In this document: piece after piece, positions 1-12,611 of the stretch
Numbering within the stretch: position 1 is the stretch's first letter
Layout: each line of letters begins with the position of its first letter
Source of the DNA: Rhyacophila brunnea
Lineage: Eukaryota; Arthropoda; Insecta; Trichoptera; Rhyacophilidae
DNA: 64,000 bases
Direction of reading: 5' to 3'
NCBI GenBank assembly: GCA_022495005.1
Contig: JAGYXB010000614.1
Location: 1 to 64,000 of the forward strand
Made by a program: the position numbers and the translations under genes
The notes under the pieces: model-generated
Databases searched by the model: none
What the model saw: only the letters and a program-made list of their open reading frames with translations
Told to the model about the DNA's origin: nothing

Positions 1-2938
1 GAAGTCTGAATATGTTCATCGATCTTCCATTTAAATTGTCTGCTTGGCCATCAGTCTCTCCTGATATCATCATCAGCGCGAGTAAACATATTAGCATCAA
101 CTGAAAAAAAAACAGAAAAAAACTAATTAAACATGGTTTTCAAGTTGATGGACATTTCGATCATGAAGTCCGCATCTGCATGCTGCCTGTTACGCTATTC
201 CGGCTATTCGGGCACCATACAGATTATTGATATGTCACGTAAAACATACAATGATATCTCCCTTAGTAAATTGTTTTTGATCAACCGCGAATAACTTTTT
301 TCGATATGTCTGCGTTATTTTTAATATTATTTAGTAAGTAAAGCTAAAGACGAACCCAATCAAGTATAAGAATTCACTGAAAGCCTTACATTATCTGTCG
401 ATCCGCCACAAGGCTTGCATAGAATAAAAAATATGGCGATAGATATTTCAAGATTCTAAATTGATCTCTTCAAATGTCAGATTTCATAATATTAAATGTT
501 TGAGAAGCACTGCTTTAAAAAACCTCGTAATATTATTATTAATAATAATTACCACCTTGGTTACATACTTTAGTCGTCAGACAGTTTAAATCATGTACGT
601 CAAGTGATTTTAAAAGCTGTCGGTAAAAAAGCTTTTTATTTATTTTAGAGGTGTTTTAACCTCAAGTACAATGTAAACAATGTCAGCAAGTAAGTAGGCT
701 ACATACAAAATATCATTATAATATATCAGGGGTAGCCAACTGTTTGTTGATAAACTAATATAGTCGCGAACTTATTACCAAATCCGTATAATTAACTAAC
801 GAAATATAATGCATTGATATGGTTCTTCATCAGCATGTGGTATTTTATGTTTTTAAATCACCAAATCTTTCAATAATCGAACATCGCATTGATATCAGCT
901 TTATTCACCATTATGTCTCATTTTATGTGTTTTGATTTGAGAACGAACGATGCGAGAATTTGAATGAGCTTAAGTTACATGGACATGGTTTTTCGTCAGT
1001 ATGTCATTAAAAATGGAATAAAATCAGAATAATGTTTCAGATTTTAAATTGCTTTAGAAGAAAATATAAGATTGAATAATATCATTTTTTTATTGTGATA
1101 AAGTTCTCCGTGTGTTACGTTTTTTTTTTAATTTTCAACACAAAGATATAATTGAAATTGAAATATTTTTTTGAAGTGGGATAACGACTATTAATTTAGT
1201 GTTTTTGTTGCAAATCTTTGATCAACATACATTTAAATACTAGTTTTTAAGCATTAAAGCTACCTACTAAACGTGTTACCTATTAACAGTTATATTTTTT
1301 CAATTCAGTTTTAAATAGAAAATACTTCGATAAACATTTACTGTTGTGAAACTGTTATCTAAAAATACAAAAAAGGTCAATTCAAAATTTCTCTGCGATC
1401 GACCTGTTGGCCATACCTTAAATATATTTTACATGTCATTTGTATTTTTTCTATATTTTAAATATTGGTGACATTGGGCATTATAAGTATTTACTTAACT
1501 TTCAAGTTTTATTTGTAATTATTATTTGGCAATGTAAGTCCCACGGTATTTACTATACTATGTCAAGTTCAATGAATGAATTTTAGATTATGCTATGTTG
1601 TTATATAATTTTTGTTTTTTTTTTAATCATCAATTGCTTATTACAACAGTGCTATTGAAAGTGTGCGCCGATCAACATCGGGGGGCTCCGAAGGCTGTTA
1701 GGAAGACAATCTAAACAAAAAATAACTCTAAATTGAATAATAATATGCTTCGGTGGCGTAGAAATTGGAAATTTATTTCTTTCAGAAAATATTTTAAAGC
1801 TTATATACTATATCATTACTCATTTCACTCTCACATACGCATTTCTGAATACAAATATTTTTTGATGTTAAGAGATAAAGGGGGTTTGTGACTAGAATTC
1901 CAGGAACGTCTGTAGACGATTTGTACTACGAGTATATTTTTTGCGGAAATACTATTGTTGTGACGTGAAAAATCTTGATAGTCGATGGGCGCCGTAAAAC
2001 GAATAACATAACCTCACTGAGTATCTATGTCATATATACAATATATAACATTTAAACTTGAAAACCTAACCATATATCATAGTTTATTAAGTATATCATA
2101 AGTTGATGACTTTTTATGTTGCCCGTACAACTCTGTAAAAACAGCTTCATTCTTTTTAAGTTTACCGAAATTTAATCAGAAAGTTAAACTGTGATAATTT
2201 TATAGTATTATACTATCTAATAGGGAAACTACTATATGCGTTGTATCCAAACTCAAACTATGCTATAATATTACAAAACTTAGGTCATTAACAGAGATCA
2301 TAATAATCGAATAATTTTGTTGTAAAACTCGATTACAATAATGGTTTTAAGCAATATGTTGTCAATCCTACAATATTGTCGAGTTAGTGATGTTGGCATC
2401 AGTTGCATGCTAAAAATTTGTCTTCAGAACGGTATAATATTAAATTATGTTAAACAAATAAATCATGCTTTGCAATTAATTAATATCCAATACCAACGTT
2501 CATGGAAAATACGACAATTTAACAAAATGGGTCTGTTCAAACTGTATTGAATGCAATGCTTACGCTTTCCGTGATCTTCTCTTACTGACAAATTACACGA
2601 AAAGAAAATAGATACCTAGGTGTCAATTACAATAAAACAATATACAAATGCTTATTCTACATAATCTAACAGTAAAAAATGGATTCATTCGTATAGCACA
2701 TATTTTTCAACTCTAATGTCCACCAGAATTGACCCACAGCACCATTAAATTATAATTATAGAGTAGGATATTTATTTTAAATGATCGCCCGATTGATTAA
2801 ATTAATATTAATGCATTTTTTACAGTATATACTGACTGCGTTATTCGATAAGTATAAATAATAAATTCTGAAAGAGTTCAAACACCGTTCGCATGAGTTC
2901 AACACTTTTATTGTTTTTTTTCAGTTTTCATTATATTC
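1..2938. other. A+T-rich non-coding stretch
   Basis: No reading frame here exceeds about 70 codons and none resembles a known protein. The sequence is A+T-rich with homopolymer runs. A CAGGGGTAGCCAAC word near 729 and a CAGTGCTATTGAAAG word near 1648 resemble hAT terminal repeats, but I found no matching opposite end. Otherwise I see nothing functional. Confidence 0.6.
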
Positions 2939-2942
2939 TGGT
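2939..2942. repeat. Target-site duplication TGGT (left copy)
   Basis: TGGT directly precedes the left LTR and the same four bases follow the right LTR at 13796-13799. A 4-bp duplication is within the range produced by gypsy-type and BEL-type integrases. Together with the LTR ends it fixes the insertion boundaries. Confidence 0.85.
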
Positions 2943-3346
2943 TGTAACGCGATGAACTTGTCACCTAAAGAAACCATAAATATACTTTCTTAACTGGCAA
3001 CACCAAACTCATGCTGGCTGCAAATAATCAACGGCCGGAGCAGACAAGGTGGGGGGGACGTAGCGGCGGGGGGAGAACACGAGTGCGTGGGAGGCAACTT
3101 CCTTCTTCTGGTTCGAAACGTTCTACGGGGCGGACGCGCTCGTGCCGCGCAACGCGGTCGTGTTAGGAGCACACGCTTCAACAATGGATGGCATATTTCC
3201 ATACCCGTGTCGAAGGGTAAAGTGCTAGTGTCATCTTCACCCGGGAATACACCCCTTGGACTTGGAAATGGAAGGACGTTGAGGAGGGCTCGATGCATGT
3301 AAATATGTAATTATAAATTGTGTCTAGGTTAGTGCCATTTGCTGGT

Positions 3347-3376
3347 GACGGAGACGCTCCTGTGAGAACCTCCGTC
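3347..3376 (+). promoter_or_regulatory. Possible hairpin in the LTR
   Basis: GACGGAG at 3347-3353 pairs perfectly with CTCCGTC at 3370-3376, leaving a 16-base loop. The same structure is present in the 3' LTR at about 13237-13266. It lies just upstream of the TATA-like word. Function unknown; only the pairing and its conservation in both LTRs are observed. Confidence 0.35.
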
Positions 3377-3384
3377 CCACTTCT

Positions 3385-3394
3385 TTTATATATA
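3385..3394 (+). promoter_or_regulatory. TATA-like element of the LTR promoter
   Basis: TTATATATAA stands out from the more mixed composition around it and is repeated in the 3' LTR. It is a plausible core promoter, with the RNA start expected about 30 bases downstream. No start site can be proved from sequence. Confidence 0.35.
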
Positions 3395-3864
3395 ATCTTT
3401 TGTAAACCTTCGCTGAAATAATCTCTCATTAAATGTAACCGCATTTCAGCGATATACTTTGAAACCTCTTTCACTTATCAACCTAGAGTCCCAGTAAACA
3501 CATGGTCTTTTGCAGCTGTTTCCCTCCCAAAGAAAAGCTAGCTGGCGCCCAACCCTGTTGGACGGGGTACCTCAGGTTGAAGAGCATTACCCAAACCTAA
3601 CTCCGGACTCCTGGTAGGTCTGGGAATCCACATAAAGGGGAGTTGCTTCCCGGCGTGGGTTTAGCTAACTCAAATGGCCAGTAGTCGGATCCACTCCTTT
3701 TGATAAGTTCTCATGTTCTACACCAGAAGGTGGCAAAGTTAGGTGGACGAGAGAGCGAGGTCGGAACGAGCGGCTTCAGAAGTATAAGTCTGATGTAGGT
3801 AAAGCTCAAATTACTCATTATGTTACATTCATCTGACAAATCTTTCCTACCTTATGTAAGTAAT

Positions 3865-3870
3865 AATAAA
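3865..3870 (+). terminator. LTR polyadenylation signal AATAAA
   Basis: AATAAA lies 35 bases before the LTR end, a normal distance for cleavage near an R/U5 boundary. The same word is in the 3' LTR at 13755-13760, where it would end the element transcript. Confidence 0.4.
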
Positions 3871-3905
3871 CAAAAGAACCTTCAGTCTTTTGTTTGTACG
3901 TTACA

Positions 3906-3923
3906 TTTGCGCCTCCAACGCGA
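3906..3923 (+). other. Possible primer-binding site
   Basis: The bases right after the 5' LTR contain TGCGCCTCCAACG, resembling a tRNA-Lys-type site (TGGCGCC...AACG) with mismatches. A better match, TGGCGCCCAAC, lies inside the LTR at 3543-3553. The primer assignment is therefore unsure. Confidence 0.25.
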
Positions 3924-4312
3924 TTTGGACGGTGAAGTTGGTTTCATGTTTCCTGTGCCTTGCGAGAGTTTTTGTCACCAGCATTCAATCATATTATATG
4001 TTATATTTGTATGTATTTCTTCCGTAGTGCATTTTGTCTAGTTAGCCGAGCGATTCTGGAATGTTCTATAATTACGGAACATTTGTGGTTGGGTATACCA
4101 GAAGTGAGCGACTGCGCGCATTCTTAAAAAAAAATGCGGGCGACTTCTAGTTGAACATTCACAATAGCAAGACGCACATTACTTGCGCTCTGCCATAGTA
4201 ACTTAGTTAACTTTACTCAGTTTTAGTATTGATAATAGTAACATTAGTGTGGTTTTGAAAATGTTTCTGCATTGTGGAAATTAATTTTTATTTATTTGAC
4301 ACGATCAAATAA

Positions 4313-4450
4313 ATGACGACACGTGATTTTGTGAACGAGTGTGAAGTTATTGAGGGAGCATTTCCGCTTTCTACGCGCAAGGATGGTTGGTTAGAATCCA
4401 ACATCCGAATTACATCCACGTTTATCTGTGCAATCCATGCACACTTATAA
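4313..4450 (+). CDS. Short unassigned frame after the leader of the LTR element
   Basis: A 45-codon frame opens with ATG about 400 bases after the 5' LTR and ends at a TAA. It is where a gag start would be expected, and its composition is mixed (TRKDGWLESN in the middle) rather than low-complexity. It matches no family I recognise and carries no gag motif, so it may be a decayed gag start or chance. Confidence 0.15.
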   Translation: MTTRDFVNECEVIEGAFPLSTRKDGWLESNIRITSTFICAIHAHL

Positions 4451-5090
4451 CTTTTGCGTTAATCATTTAACGCGCTTTTGTATAATTAACATGTTGTGCC
4501 TTCCAATGTACTGTTATAGAATTTATTGAAAAGCACATGTTCGTGGATATCAATCATCATAATCAAGTCAGGAAACTTGAGACTAATGGTGAAAGACGAC
4601 GGAGAGGACGTTTTTATTTTCATTCCCTGCCACACACCCAGGAGGCACTCTAGGATTTTTCACGTTGGAGGAACGTGAAGTCGCTTCTGAAGGATGTTGG
4701 ATAAGACGTAGAAGTCACGTGGCCTTTCAGTTCACGACGATGTTCGACGTTCTCAATCAAAGCTAAGTCTTCCTGCAATTACTTAAATGAATTCTCGTCT
4801 ATAAAAAGATTTGCTTGAATGAAAACTTACAAGATAGTCAGACTATTGTTTCCATTTGGTCACATAGCATATCTTGTGCGTCCTCAGATTAATGGTAAAA
4901 TTTATTTTTTGGTTCGATCCAAATAACAATTTCAGTGGAGATCGTAATTTCGTAACAACTTTTTGTTACAAAATTCACGAGCGCTCACCTCTTGCAGAAA
5001 AGGGCAGAAGTCACACCGACTCGCGTAGGATTTTTTCCTTTGCGCCGTGCCGTAATTAATTTCGAGTGTTTTAATATTTGTAGTGCGCGT

Positions 5091-5445
5091 CATTCCAGAA
5101 TATTCGGTTAAGAATTGTGTGATGTCATTGTAGTTACGTCATGCTATGTTTAGTCATAGGTAGGATTAGAATAATTTTACAATGAAATTATTTCAGGATA
5201 ATTATTATTGTATTTCTCTGTAAGTTGTGTGCAAGTTTTTTTTTCTTTTTCACAAAACTTCACAGTGCCGTACCGTGTTTTGTTATAATGCAAAATCATT
5301 CCGGAACATTCCGTTAAGAATATAGTGATCCAATTGTACTTACGTCTTAGTATAATTAAAATAATTTTAAAGTGAGATTATTTTAGGATATTCATTGTCG
5401 TATTTCTCTGTAAATTTTGTGCCAGTTTTTTTCACTCAGTTTCGA
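5091..5445. repeat. Imperfect tandem duplication inside the LTR element
   Basis: The stretch from CATTCCAGAATATTCGGTTA at 5091 recurs in diverged form from 5296. Both copies continue through a TTTCAGGATA/TTTTAGGATA block and TATTTCTCTGTAA to a run of T. The unit is about 205 bp. It lies between the missing gag region and pol and shows no coding potential. Confidence 0.6.
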
Positions 5446-5650
5446 TCAGTGTATACCTAGGTCGGTGGTTTTTCGTTGCGGCTTGGTGCATTTACGTTTT
5501 CGTATAGCAACAAAAAATACTCATATTCCGTAAAAAGATATGTAATAGCTAGTACACAGCTAGCAAGTAATTTATGGTGTGGATGTAGACATCCGCATCA
5601 TTTTCCATTTAGTATATAAGACTTGGCTAATTTTATGTTACTTTCTCGAA

Positions 5651-6928
5651 ATGGTATGGTCAAACGTTAACGACGTCAAAAATTTTGTGGTTCCACGCGG
5701 AGGTTTGTTTGAGTTTCTCAAGGTGCCTTTTGGTACCTAAAACTTGAGCGCGGAGTTACAAAGATTGTCTGACAGTTTGTTCGGCCCGGAATTCGAGGCC
5801 AAGGTTTTCTGTTATATTGACGACGTGATAGTGGTATCTGAAGACTTTGACAGCCACATGAAGTTACTAGACCGCGTTTTTGAAAAGTTTAAACAATCAG
5901 GCATGACTATAAATTTCTCTAAATCAGAATTTTGCAGAAAAGAACTAAAATACCTAGGTTATGTAGTAAATGAAGAGGGATTACACTGTGATCCAGTGAA
6001 ACTAGATAGCGTTAAGAACTTTCCCGTTCCCAAGAATTCTCGGGACGTGAAATCGTTTTTAGGACTGTGTTCATATTACAGGAGGTTTATAGACAACTTT
6101 GCCAAGGTAGCGAGTCCTTTGACAGGCTTGACAAGTGTGCGCAAGGGAGCTTCCGCGTTCACTTGGTCAGATGAGGCTCAGGCGTCGTTTGAGGCACTCA
6201 AACTCGCACTGACCTCAGCCCCAGTCTTGGCATGTCCTGATTTCGCTAGTCCGTTCACTTTACATTGTGATGCTTCTAACCTAGGGCTAGGATCGGTCCT
6301 CACGCAGGAATTTTCTGATGGCGAGCACCCGATTGCATTTTACTCTCGCACCTTAACAAAGCCTCAACGCAACTACACGACCACTGAACTAGAACTAGCT
6401 ATTTTGGACAGTATATTTCATTTTAGGAGATACCTAGAGGGAAATAAGTTTACGGTAATCACTGACCACGCTAGTTTAAAATGGTTAACGACGCTCGAAA
6501 GCCCACAGGGTAGGCTCGCTCGCTGGGCAGCGAGACTTTCACAATATGACTTCTCAATAAAACATCGTCCAGGAAGGCTTAACACCGTCCCTGATGTATT
6601 ATCAAGAAATCCAGTCGTAATTTCATCTGTTAGTGCTAGCAACACTGCAGACCCACCGGACCTTTGGTTCGAGAACTTAGTCAATCACGTGAAGTCTCAC
6701 CCAGAAAAATTCCCGAGATTCAAATTTGAGGGAGATAAATTACTCAGGTTCAAGGCAGGAGATCTGCCCCTTGATGACTCTAATTGGAAAGAGTGCGTCA
6801 AGGGCGCGGATAGAACAAAACTGATCTCAGAGTTTCATAGTGGAAACACTTCTGTGCATTTGGCACATTCAAAACTTTCAAGCGCATTTCCTCACTGTTC
6901 TATTGGCCAGGGATTTACAGAGATGTGA
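5651..6928 (+). pseudogene. pol: Gypsy-type reverse transcriptase (C-terminal part) and RNase H
   Basis: Counting from codon 5744, the frame shows the RT catalytic YIDD at residues 24-27, the LGY motif at 71-73, the connection motif FLGLCSYYRRFI at 105-116 and an RNase H domain. RNase H acidic residues are visible in HCDAS (D176), TTELELA (E215/E217) and TDHASLKWL (D241). Upstream, 5651-5737 is in the same frame and gives GGLFEFLKVPFG, the motif just before the RT palm, but a TAA at 5738-5740 interrupts it. RT fingers and everything N-terminal are missing. The frame ends at 6928 in an out-of-frame tail; the protein logic continues in another frame from about 6873. It would convert the element RNA to DNA. 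No convincing initiator methionine exists; the window simply begins mid-protein. Confidence 0.85.
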
Positions 6929-7887
6929 AGTTATTCATTAAGGGTTGTGCTATATGCAAAGCATATAAACACACAACTAATGCACCGGCGGGACTTATGT
7001 CGAATCCGAAGGAAGTCGACCGCCCGATGCAATCATTGTCGATTGACTTGATAGGGCCTCTACCAAAATCGAAGGAGGGATACATGCATATTCTCTCAGT
7101 TGTCGACGTCTTTTCTAAATATGTGTGGTTACACCCACTTAGAAAAGCTACAGCAACACCTATCATAAAATTCATTGAACAGGAGATCTTTCTTAAACAT
7201 GGAGTACCTAACAGTATTCTAACGGACAATGGTCGTCAATTCATATCTAAAGAATTCAAGGCGTTCATTAAGAAGTATTCTATCCCCAAGTTGTTCCTTA
7301 ATGCGGTGTACTCTCCGCAAAGCAACACAGTTGAGAGATATAACCAGACAGTGGGTACCTCACTGGCAATCCTCGTAGGAAAGGATCAGAGACTCTGGTC
7401 GCAATATCTTCAAAGCGTGCAGACTGCGATAAACGCATCTGTAAACTTAGCAACCAAGTACTCCCCCTTTTTCCTCATGCATGGTCGAGAGATAATCTTG
7501 GATGGTCGTTTTCATCTTCCAAAAGACTATCTCAAGGCCAAAGACTCAGTTCTCCCCGCGGCAGCAGACTGTGCGCAGTATGCTGATCGCATACAGAACT
7601 TGCCGTTCGTCTTTGAAATCGTCCAAGCTCAGCTTTTGGAAAATTTTCAATCGAACGCTAAAAGGTATAATCTCCGAAGGAAAGATGCTGAACTTGTCAT
7701 AGGCCAGAGGGTCTGGCGTAAGAACTTTAGAATCTCAGATGCGGCAAATTATTTCAGTACCAAGCTCGCGCAACGGTACGTGGAAAATATAGTTTTAACT
7801 AAGATCTCTCCGTTGGTTTATGAATTAGGTGATCTGAATGGTAAGCCGCTAGGTCGATTTCATATAAAGGACATCGCCAAATATTAG
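6873..7887 (+). pseudogene. pol: Gypsy-type integrase
   Basis: Integrase inserts the DNA copy into the chromosome. The core DD35E triad is intact: D41 in SIDLIGP, D101 in LTDNGRQF and E137 in NTVERYN, numbered from codon 6925, with exactly 35 residues between the second and third. The two cysteines of the HHCC zinc finger are at residues 8 and 11 (CAIC). Its histidine half is encoded just upstream in the RT/RNase H frame, so the finger is split by a one-base frameshift near 6873-6880. A C-terminal domain follows, to the TAG/TAA region at 7887. The position matches neither a typical gag-pol junction nor a protease site, so I read it as damage rather than programmed frameshifting. Confidence 0.85.
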
Positions 7888-10800
7888 TTAATAATTGTCT
7901 CGTCCAACATCATCGTTAGATATATTACTTCATATTGTGCCTTGTGATATACATAAGTCTAGTATAATTTGACATAAGTCTTTCAACATAAGACTTTGTC
8001 GTTAAGTTAAGTACAGTGAAACCTTGGTCCAACTACATTGACCATTGCGTTCACAGGGAGAATCAAAGTAGTGGTTGTTTGTGTTGGAAGGAATTAGATA
8101 GGTGAGCAAATTTTCGCTCAAGTGAGGGTGCGGAATTGTGTGAGATTTCGATGAAAACGGAAATCTCACTAAATGCAGTTTTCATTTTTCATCTTTTGCT
8201 CCATGGTCACTATCACATTCCAAGGGAAGTAACGAGTTGAAGGGATGTATTTCTGCTCTCTGTTTGCTGCAGAGGACCAGTCTCATATATACAACTTGTG
8301 GTTTCGACTTGCGTCACTTTGTGCCTGCCTACGGTGTGCGCGAACATCACCAAAGTCACAGTGCGCAATTCAATCTCTTTCTTCTTACTTACGTAACTCG
8401 GGTCAATTCACCATGGATCGATTAAACATTTATGGTAATTGACAATGCGAGTCCCAATTCCAACACTTCTCATTCAAGTTGACACTCGTCGCGAAACACA
8501 ATGTTCAGGATGTGCAATTAATGATTACACATTCCCGTTAACTTGTCGCTGACTTTGTCCACTCGTCTTCTCGAGCCAGTCAAGTGTGCTAAAAGCAGAC
8601 AGCCAGCAGCACAACTGGTGAGACCTTACATAAACAAGCATCGATTTGATCTTCACTGTTTCAAAAAGACTTGTCTATTCCTCATTTCTAGCGTAACACA
8701 GATTTCACATGCAGGAAGCATGAAAATCTAGTAGTGTTACTAGGTACATCACTACTAACCACTAACAAATGCAAATTTGCACGTCGTTTCAGTGCAAGTA
8801 GTCCTTAATAATATTTCCAAGCGCACATCAAATGTTGCTAGGATATTATTCCACCTACTGAGAGAATCTTCTTGATGTCTCAAAGTCTGAATTAATTTTA
8901 CTTACATGTTTATTTACTTAAGTTTTTGTGTGTGTTGTCCCATAGGCATCAACATCCATAAATTAAGTAAAGTGCGTTTTGATCGCACCATTGTAAGTAA
9001 CATACTAACGGAACCGTTATCGTGTTATAACACATAAGGTCTCCATGTTAGCCGTCTGTGCATTTTCACGGGCACTTCACATGGTAGGTGGATGTGAACC
9101 CCTTTTCTACAGTCTATCTTCTTCCCTGATATGTCATATGTGTCTAGTTTGACCACCCCGTTCCTTGCAGAGTTCTGTGGTTGCACTCCCAACTGCCTCG
9201 GATCACCTATGATTCCCAGACAACGGACGTCGCTCTGCGTCTAATCCTGGAAAATTGCATTTGTTCAAGTAGCCTTGTAAGCTCCAAGCAATGTATACCC
9301 GTGCCCACGAATTCCAAGGGAGGACATTCATGCTCTTCTTCGTCATTTGGCGAAAGGGGTGATGGTCATACCACAGATTCCTCTGTGTTTGACACATGCT
9401 AGATGTACACATCTAGCGGTCTTTGTTTACATACTCTATTGTCACTTCAATATAAGTATAGTGAACGAAGTACTCGTACGATCATATTGTACAGCGATAG
9501 CATATAACCTATCCTTCGCACTAAGTACACATGTCTGTACCGAATTCGAACAACAGTTTCCTCTGCGTTCGACACAAGCTGGATGGTAACATCAAGCGCC
9601 TTCTATGTACTGTGTTGTCATTTCGATAATAAGTATAGTTAAATAAGTGTTCAAACTTTCATGTTTTACATGATAGCACCAAAGCTGTCTCGTCTCTTGG
9701 AACATCAGTAAATGAATGACACGAATGGTTGTCTTGCAACTTACAAAGTTATGTACCCCTCCAAGGTACACGGCATTCATTATGTTTCATTGAGAGACAC
9801 CCGCAATATGGCGTTCTGCATCGTATCGATGAAGGATCTACCTTACCGGGATTTAGTTATTATTAAATAGGGTAACATGTGCCGTCCCCTTAGTACTTAA
9901 CAATATAATTTAAATTTACTATAATTTAGCATTTAACAATGTAGTTAAAATGCAACTGCGAACGTACCATCATCACCTGGTCATGGTACTTACAAAAATA
10001 ATGTAGCGGTCTGTGCCACACAAACTATGGTTAAAATCCATATTTATGTCTTAACAAGTACACTTGAATCACAAAATGATCATACTTGCTAGTAATTTAT
10101 AAGCAAAATGTAAATTCTTTCAATATGGAAAGAGCACAAATATGTCTGTTCAAAGACATCCATACCTGATGGGAATACCATAGAAAAACTGTACTCACTA
10201 TGTGAAAATTATTGTGCGGTATGCACGATGAAAATGTATAAGATTCTATTTTTTTATAAAAAATGAATTCTCATATTATTGTTAAGAAATACTATAGTTG
10301 CGTTTCTACGTAACAAGATAAGCCTAACTAATGTAAGAAATGTTGTTTGTTTTGCATACAAAAGTTTGTTATCAATTTCAGAATTGCTGTATTCAACATA
10401 ATGTTACATCTGGACGATGATTTCGTGTGCTAGCAGTAACGTAGAGATCCACAGGGCATAGACAGCAAGTAATGAGCACCATTGCGGCCATGAAATACGC
10501 TTGAACTCCTGCTGGTCTGAGACGTGCTGCGTCACAGCCTGTGCTGTGAATACCAGATGAAAGTTAAGTTGACCTCTTTGTAATGTTTCCCAACTATTGT
10601 AAACGTAGAGCTTGCATGTAAGTCATGCATATGGAATTTACGACACAACTCCGTAGAAAGAGTGTGTCTCTTCCAACAATGTAACCTTGATGTTGCGAAC
10701 ACGCAACGAGATCTGTACCAGAGATGTACACCTGATCTCACGATACAGATGAAATCGCTATGAAGGACACTAAGATGTTGTAAACTTGTAAATATAGCTT

Positions 10801-12611
10801 AATTAAAGCATTTAGTATAAGAGCGTGGCAGCTGTGAGAAAAACAACTGAGAGGTCTAGTCTCACTTGCTCTGTTTGTTTGGTCAATTCTCTAATTACAC
10901 ACCGGACTCTGTGTTGTGAGTCGTGTAATTGGGAGAGGGTCAATCCAGCTGGGAAAAGCAGTGTGTCCTGGCGCTGTGATATGACTGTTGATAGGAAGGT
11001 ACTGGAAAAGTCCGTTCTATCAGATTTTTAGGGTGCGCGACCAAGCAAACTCAAGTGGGGACCTCAAGAACCAACTCTTACTAGCTTAATAATTCATATT
11101 GTCCAATACATATGAACGCTTGTGGTTACTTATTCCGCATAAGCTGGAAGCATTTAGAATTAATAATTTTCGGAAATAACGACTCGGCATAAAGACCGGT
11201 CATCAAGATGTGTAACTCAACACGTCACAAAATTTAACATTAGAGGCAGATGCAAGTTTGGAGTTGAGCTGTAGCGTTGTGGACCTGGATAGTCTCTGAT
11301 TAAATTCGTGCTAGACTCATGGGATCACGCACGCAGGAGTCGTGCTCGCCTTTAGGTTAAGGTCCCCTTTAGTTATAAGCAGCGTCCGCGAGGAGAGCGT
11401 GACGATGATCCATGAAGGACTCCCAGAGCCCTCCAGTGGGGTCCGTGAATGGCCGGGGTGGAGTACCAAGTAAACTAGATGTTAAATGAGACGATCCTTG
11501 GGAGAGTCATGCGTGCTGTGCGGCTCTGTTGACGCAAGAACACAGAGAGCGGGCGCCGGCGCAGGAACCGCCCGATGATATACAGATGGCAAGAGCCGTT
11601 GTATGCACTAGAGTAGTCACGAAGAATGAGCCTTGGTCATCCTCGGCATCCCTGCGGGATGGCGCTGGCGAAGTTTATAGGTTATAGATTCATGATCAAC
11701 ATAAACTTCTGCGCGCCCAAACAGAAATTTATTATTTTAATGGTAGTTCAATAAGCCAACGTGGCAATGAATGGTATTTTCTTGTATCATAAATTCATTT
11801 TCAGAGAGAGGTCCGGGCCCGCTACGCGCGGTTCCCCTTCAAGCTGCATCACTTGTGCATATGTCTTTCAGAATACCACACTTATCGTCACCGCTTAATT
11901 GCCACGATAAGCATCCGATGGTCTAGTAAACCATCTATTTTCAGATTCAGATAGTAAACAAGATGAGCTTGGAGAAGCTCACGTCACGACATCGTACGTT
12001 GGTCACTCCAGAAGCAATTTAGACGTCAACATGAGGGAGCCCGAAATGGCATACCTCAGACGCGGAAGGAGCGCTGAGAATTAGGTTCTCAAGCGCTGAG
12101 AATAAGTTGCATTAGCAATCGGTTTGCTTTGAGCTGTGGGAGGAAGCAGCGGCAAACTCAAAAAGTACCAGTTCAAGAAGGATAGACTCCTTTTAGAATG
12201 GGAAACTGAAGCTACATCTAGGTCTGGCATCGGTCAGGATACCATAGAAGTGGAGGTGGTCTGAAGAGCCCCACCACACTAGATAGTCGTAAGCGTGCCT
12301 AGACAGCACCGATAAACCTATCATTCCTGCCCTTGCGACATGCTTACATGCAAGGCCCGCGTGGGGAGACAGAGGTCCAACTGTCTGTCAATTAGGAAAC
12401 AACTTCTCAATGGAGAAGATTGTAAGAAATGTAATCAGCCAAGTAGCCGACGGCCTCATCAAGGATGAGTTCCGTCAAAAACTGTAATTTGATTACCGAA
12501 CAATAGTCATATTGTTGACAGATACTTTAATTTGTAAAATTTGTACTGTGCAAAACTATATTTCTTAAAAAGGCCTCTATGTGATGCAAGGTAACCCCCC
12601 CAGAAGGATGG
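7888..12611. other. Long non-coding 3' internal region of the LTR element
   Basis: About 4.7 kb between integrase and the 3' LTR contain no frame longer than about 80 codons and no env, signal-peptide or membrane motif I recognise. From about 11270 the base composition becomes more G+C-rich than the rest of the window. It could be a decayed third frame, a long 3' UTR or captured sequence; nothing distinguishes these. Confidence 0.5.
9370..9680. repeat. Imperfect tandem duplication in the 3' internal region
   Basis: A block starting TTCCTCTGTGTTTGACACA (about 9377) recurs diverged at about 9557 (TTCCTCTGCGTTCGACACA). Both continue through ATCTAGCG/ATCAAGCG, a TTGTCA(C/T)TTC word, ATAAGTATAGT and a final GATAGCA. 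Period is about 180 bp. Age and function are unknown. Confidence 0.55.

Larger units (their letters stand above)
2943..3905 (+). repeat. 5' LTR
   Basis: Matches 12834-13795 nearly base for base except in a patch at about 3547-3712. It holds a G-rich stretch (3048-3075), a possible hairpin, a TATA-like word and a polyadenylation signal, so U3-R-U5 can be outlined but not delimited exactly. Short frames inside it (for example 3087-3302 on the plus strand) occur in both LTRs but are broken differently by a 1-base indel near 3061, so I do not treat them as genes. Confidence 0.9.

Noticed and set aside
729..1700. CAGGGGTAGCCAAC and CAGTGCTATTG words as hAT ends
   Set aside because: No opposite end and no 8-bp flanking pair could be found.
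3087..3302. G+C-rich open frames on both strands inside the LTRs (also 12902-13192 and minus frames 3178-3474, 13068-13364)
   Set aside because: They repeat because the LTRs repeat; the plus frame is opened or closed by a one-base indel between copies, and both strands are open over the same bases.
6418..6684. Minus-strand frames over pol (also 6915-7229)
   Set aside because: Antisense shadows of RT/RNase H and integrase.
6925..6925. Programmed frameshift between RNase H and integrase
   Set aside because: The break splits the integrase zinc finger, not a gag-pol junction, and I see no clear slippery heptamer with a structure; mutation is simpler.
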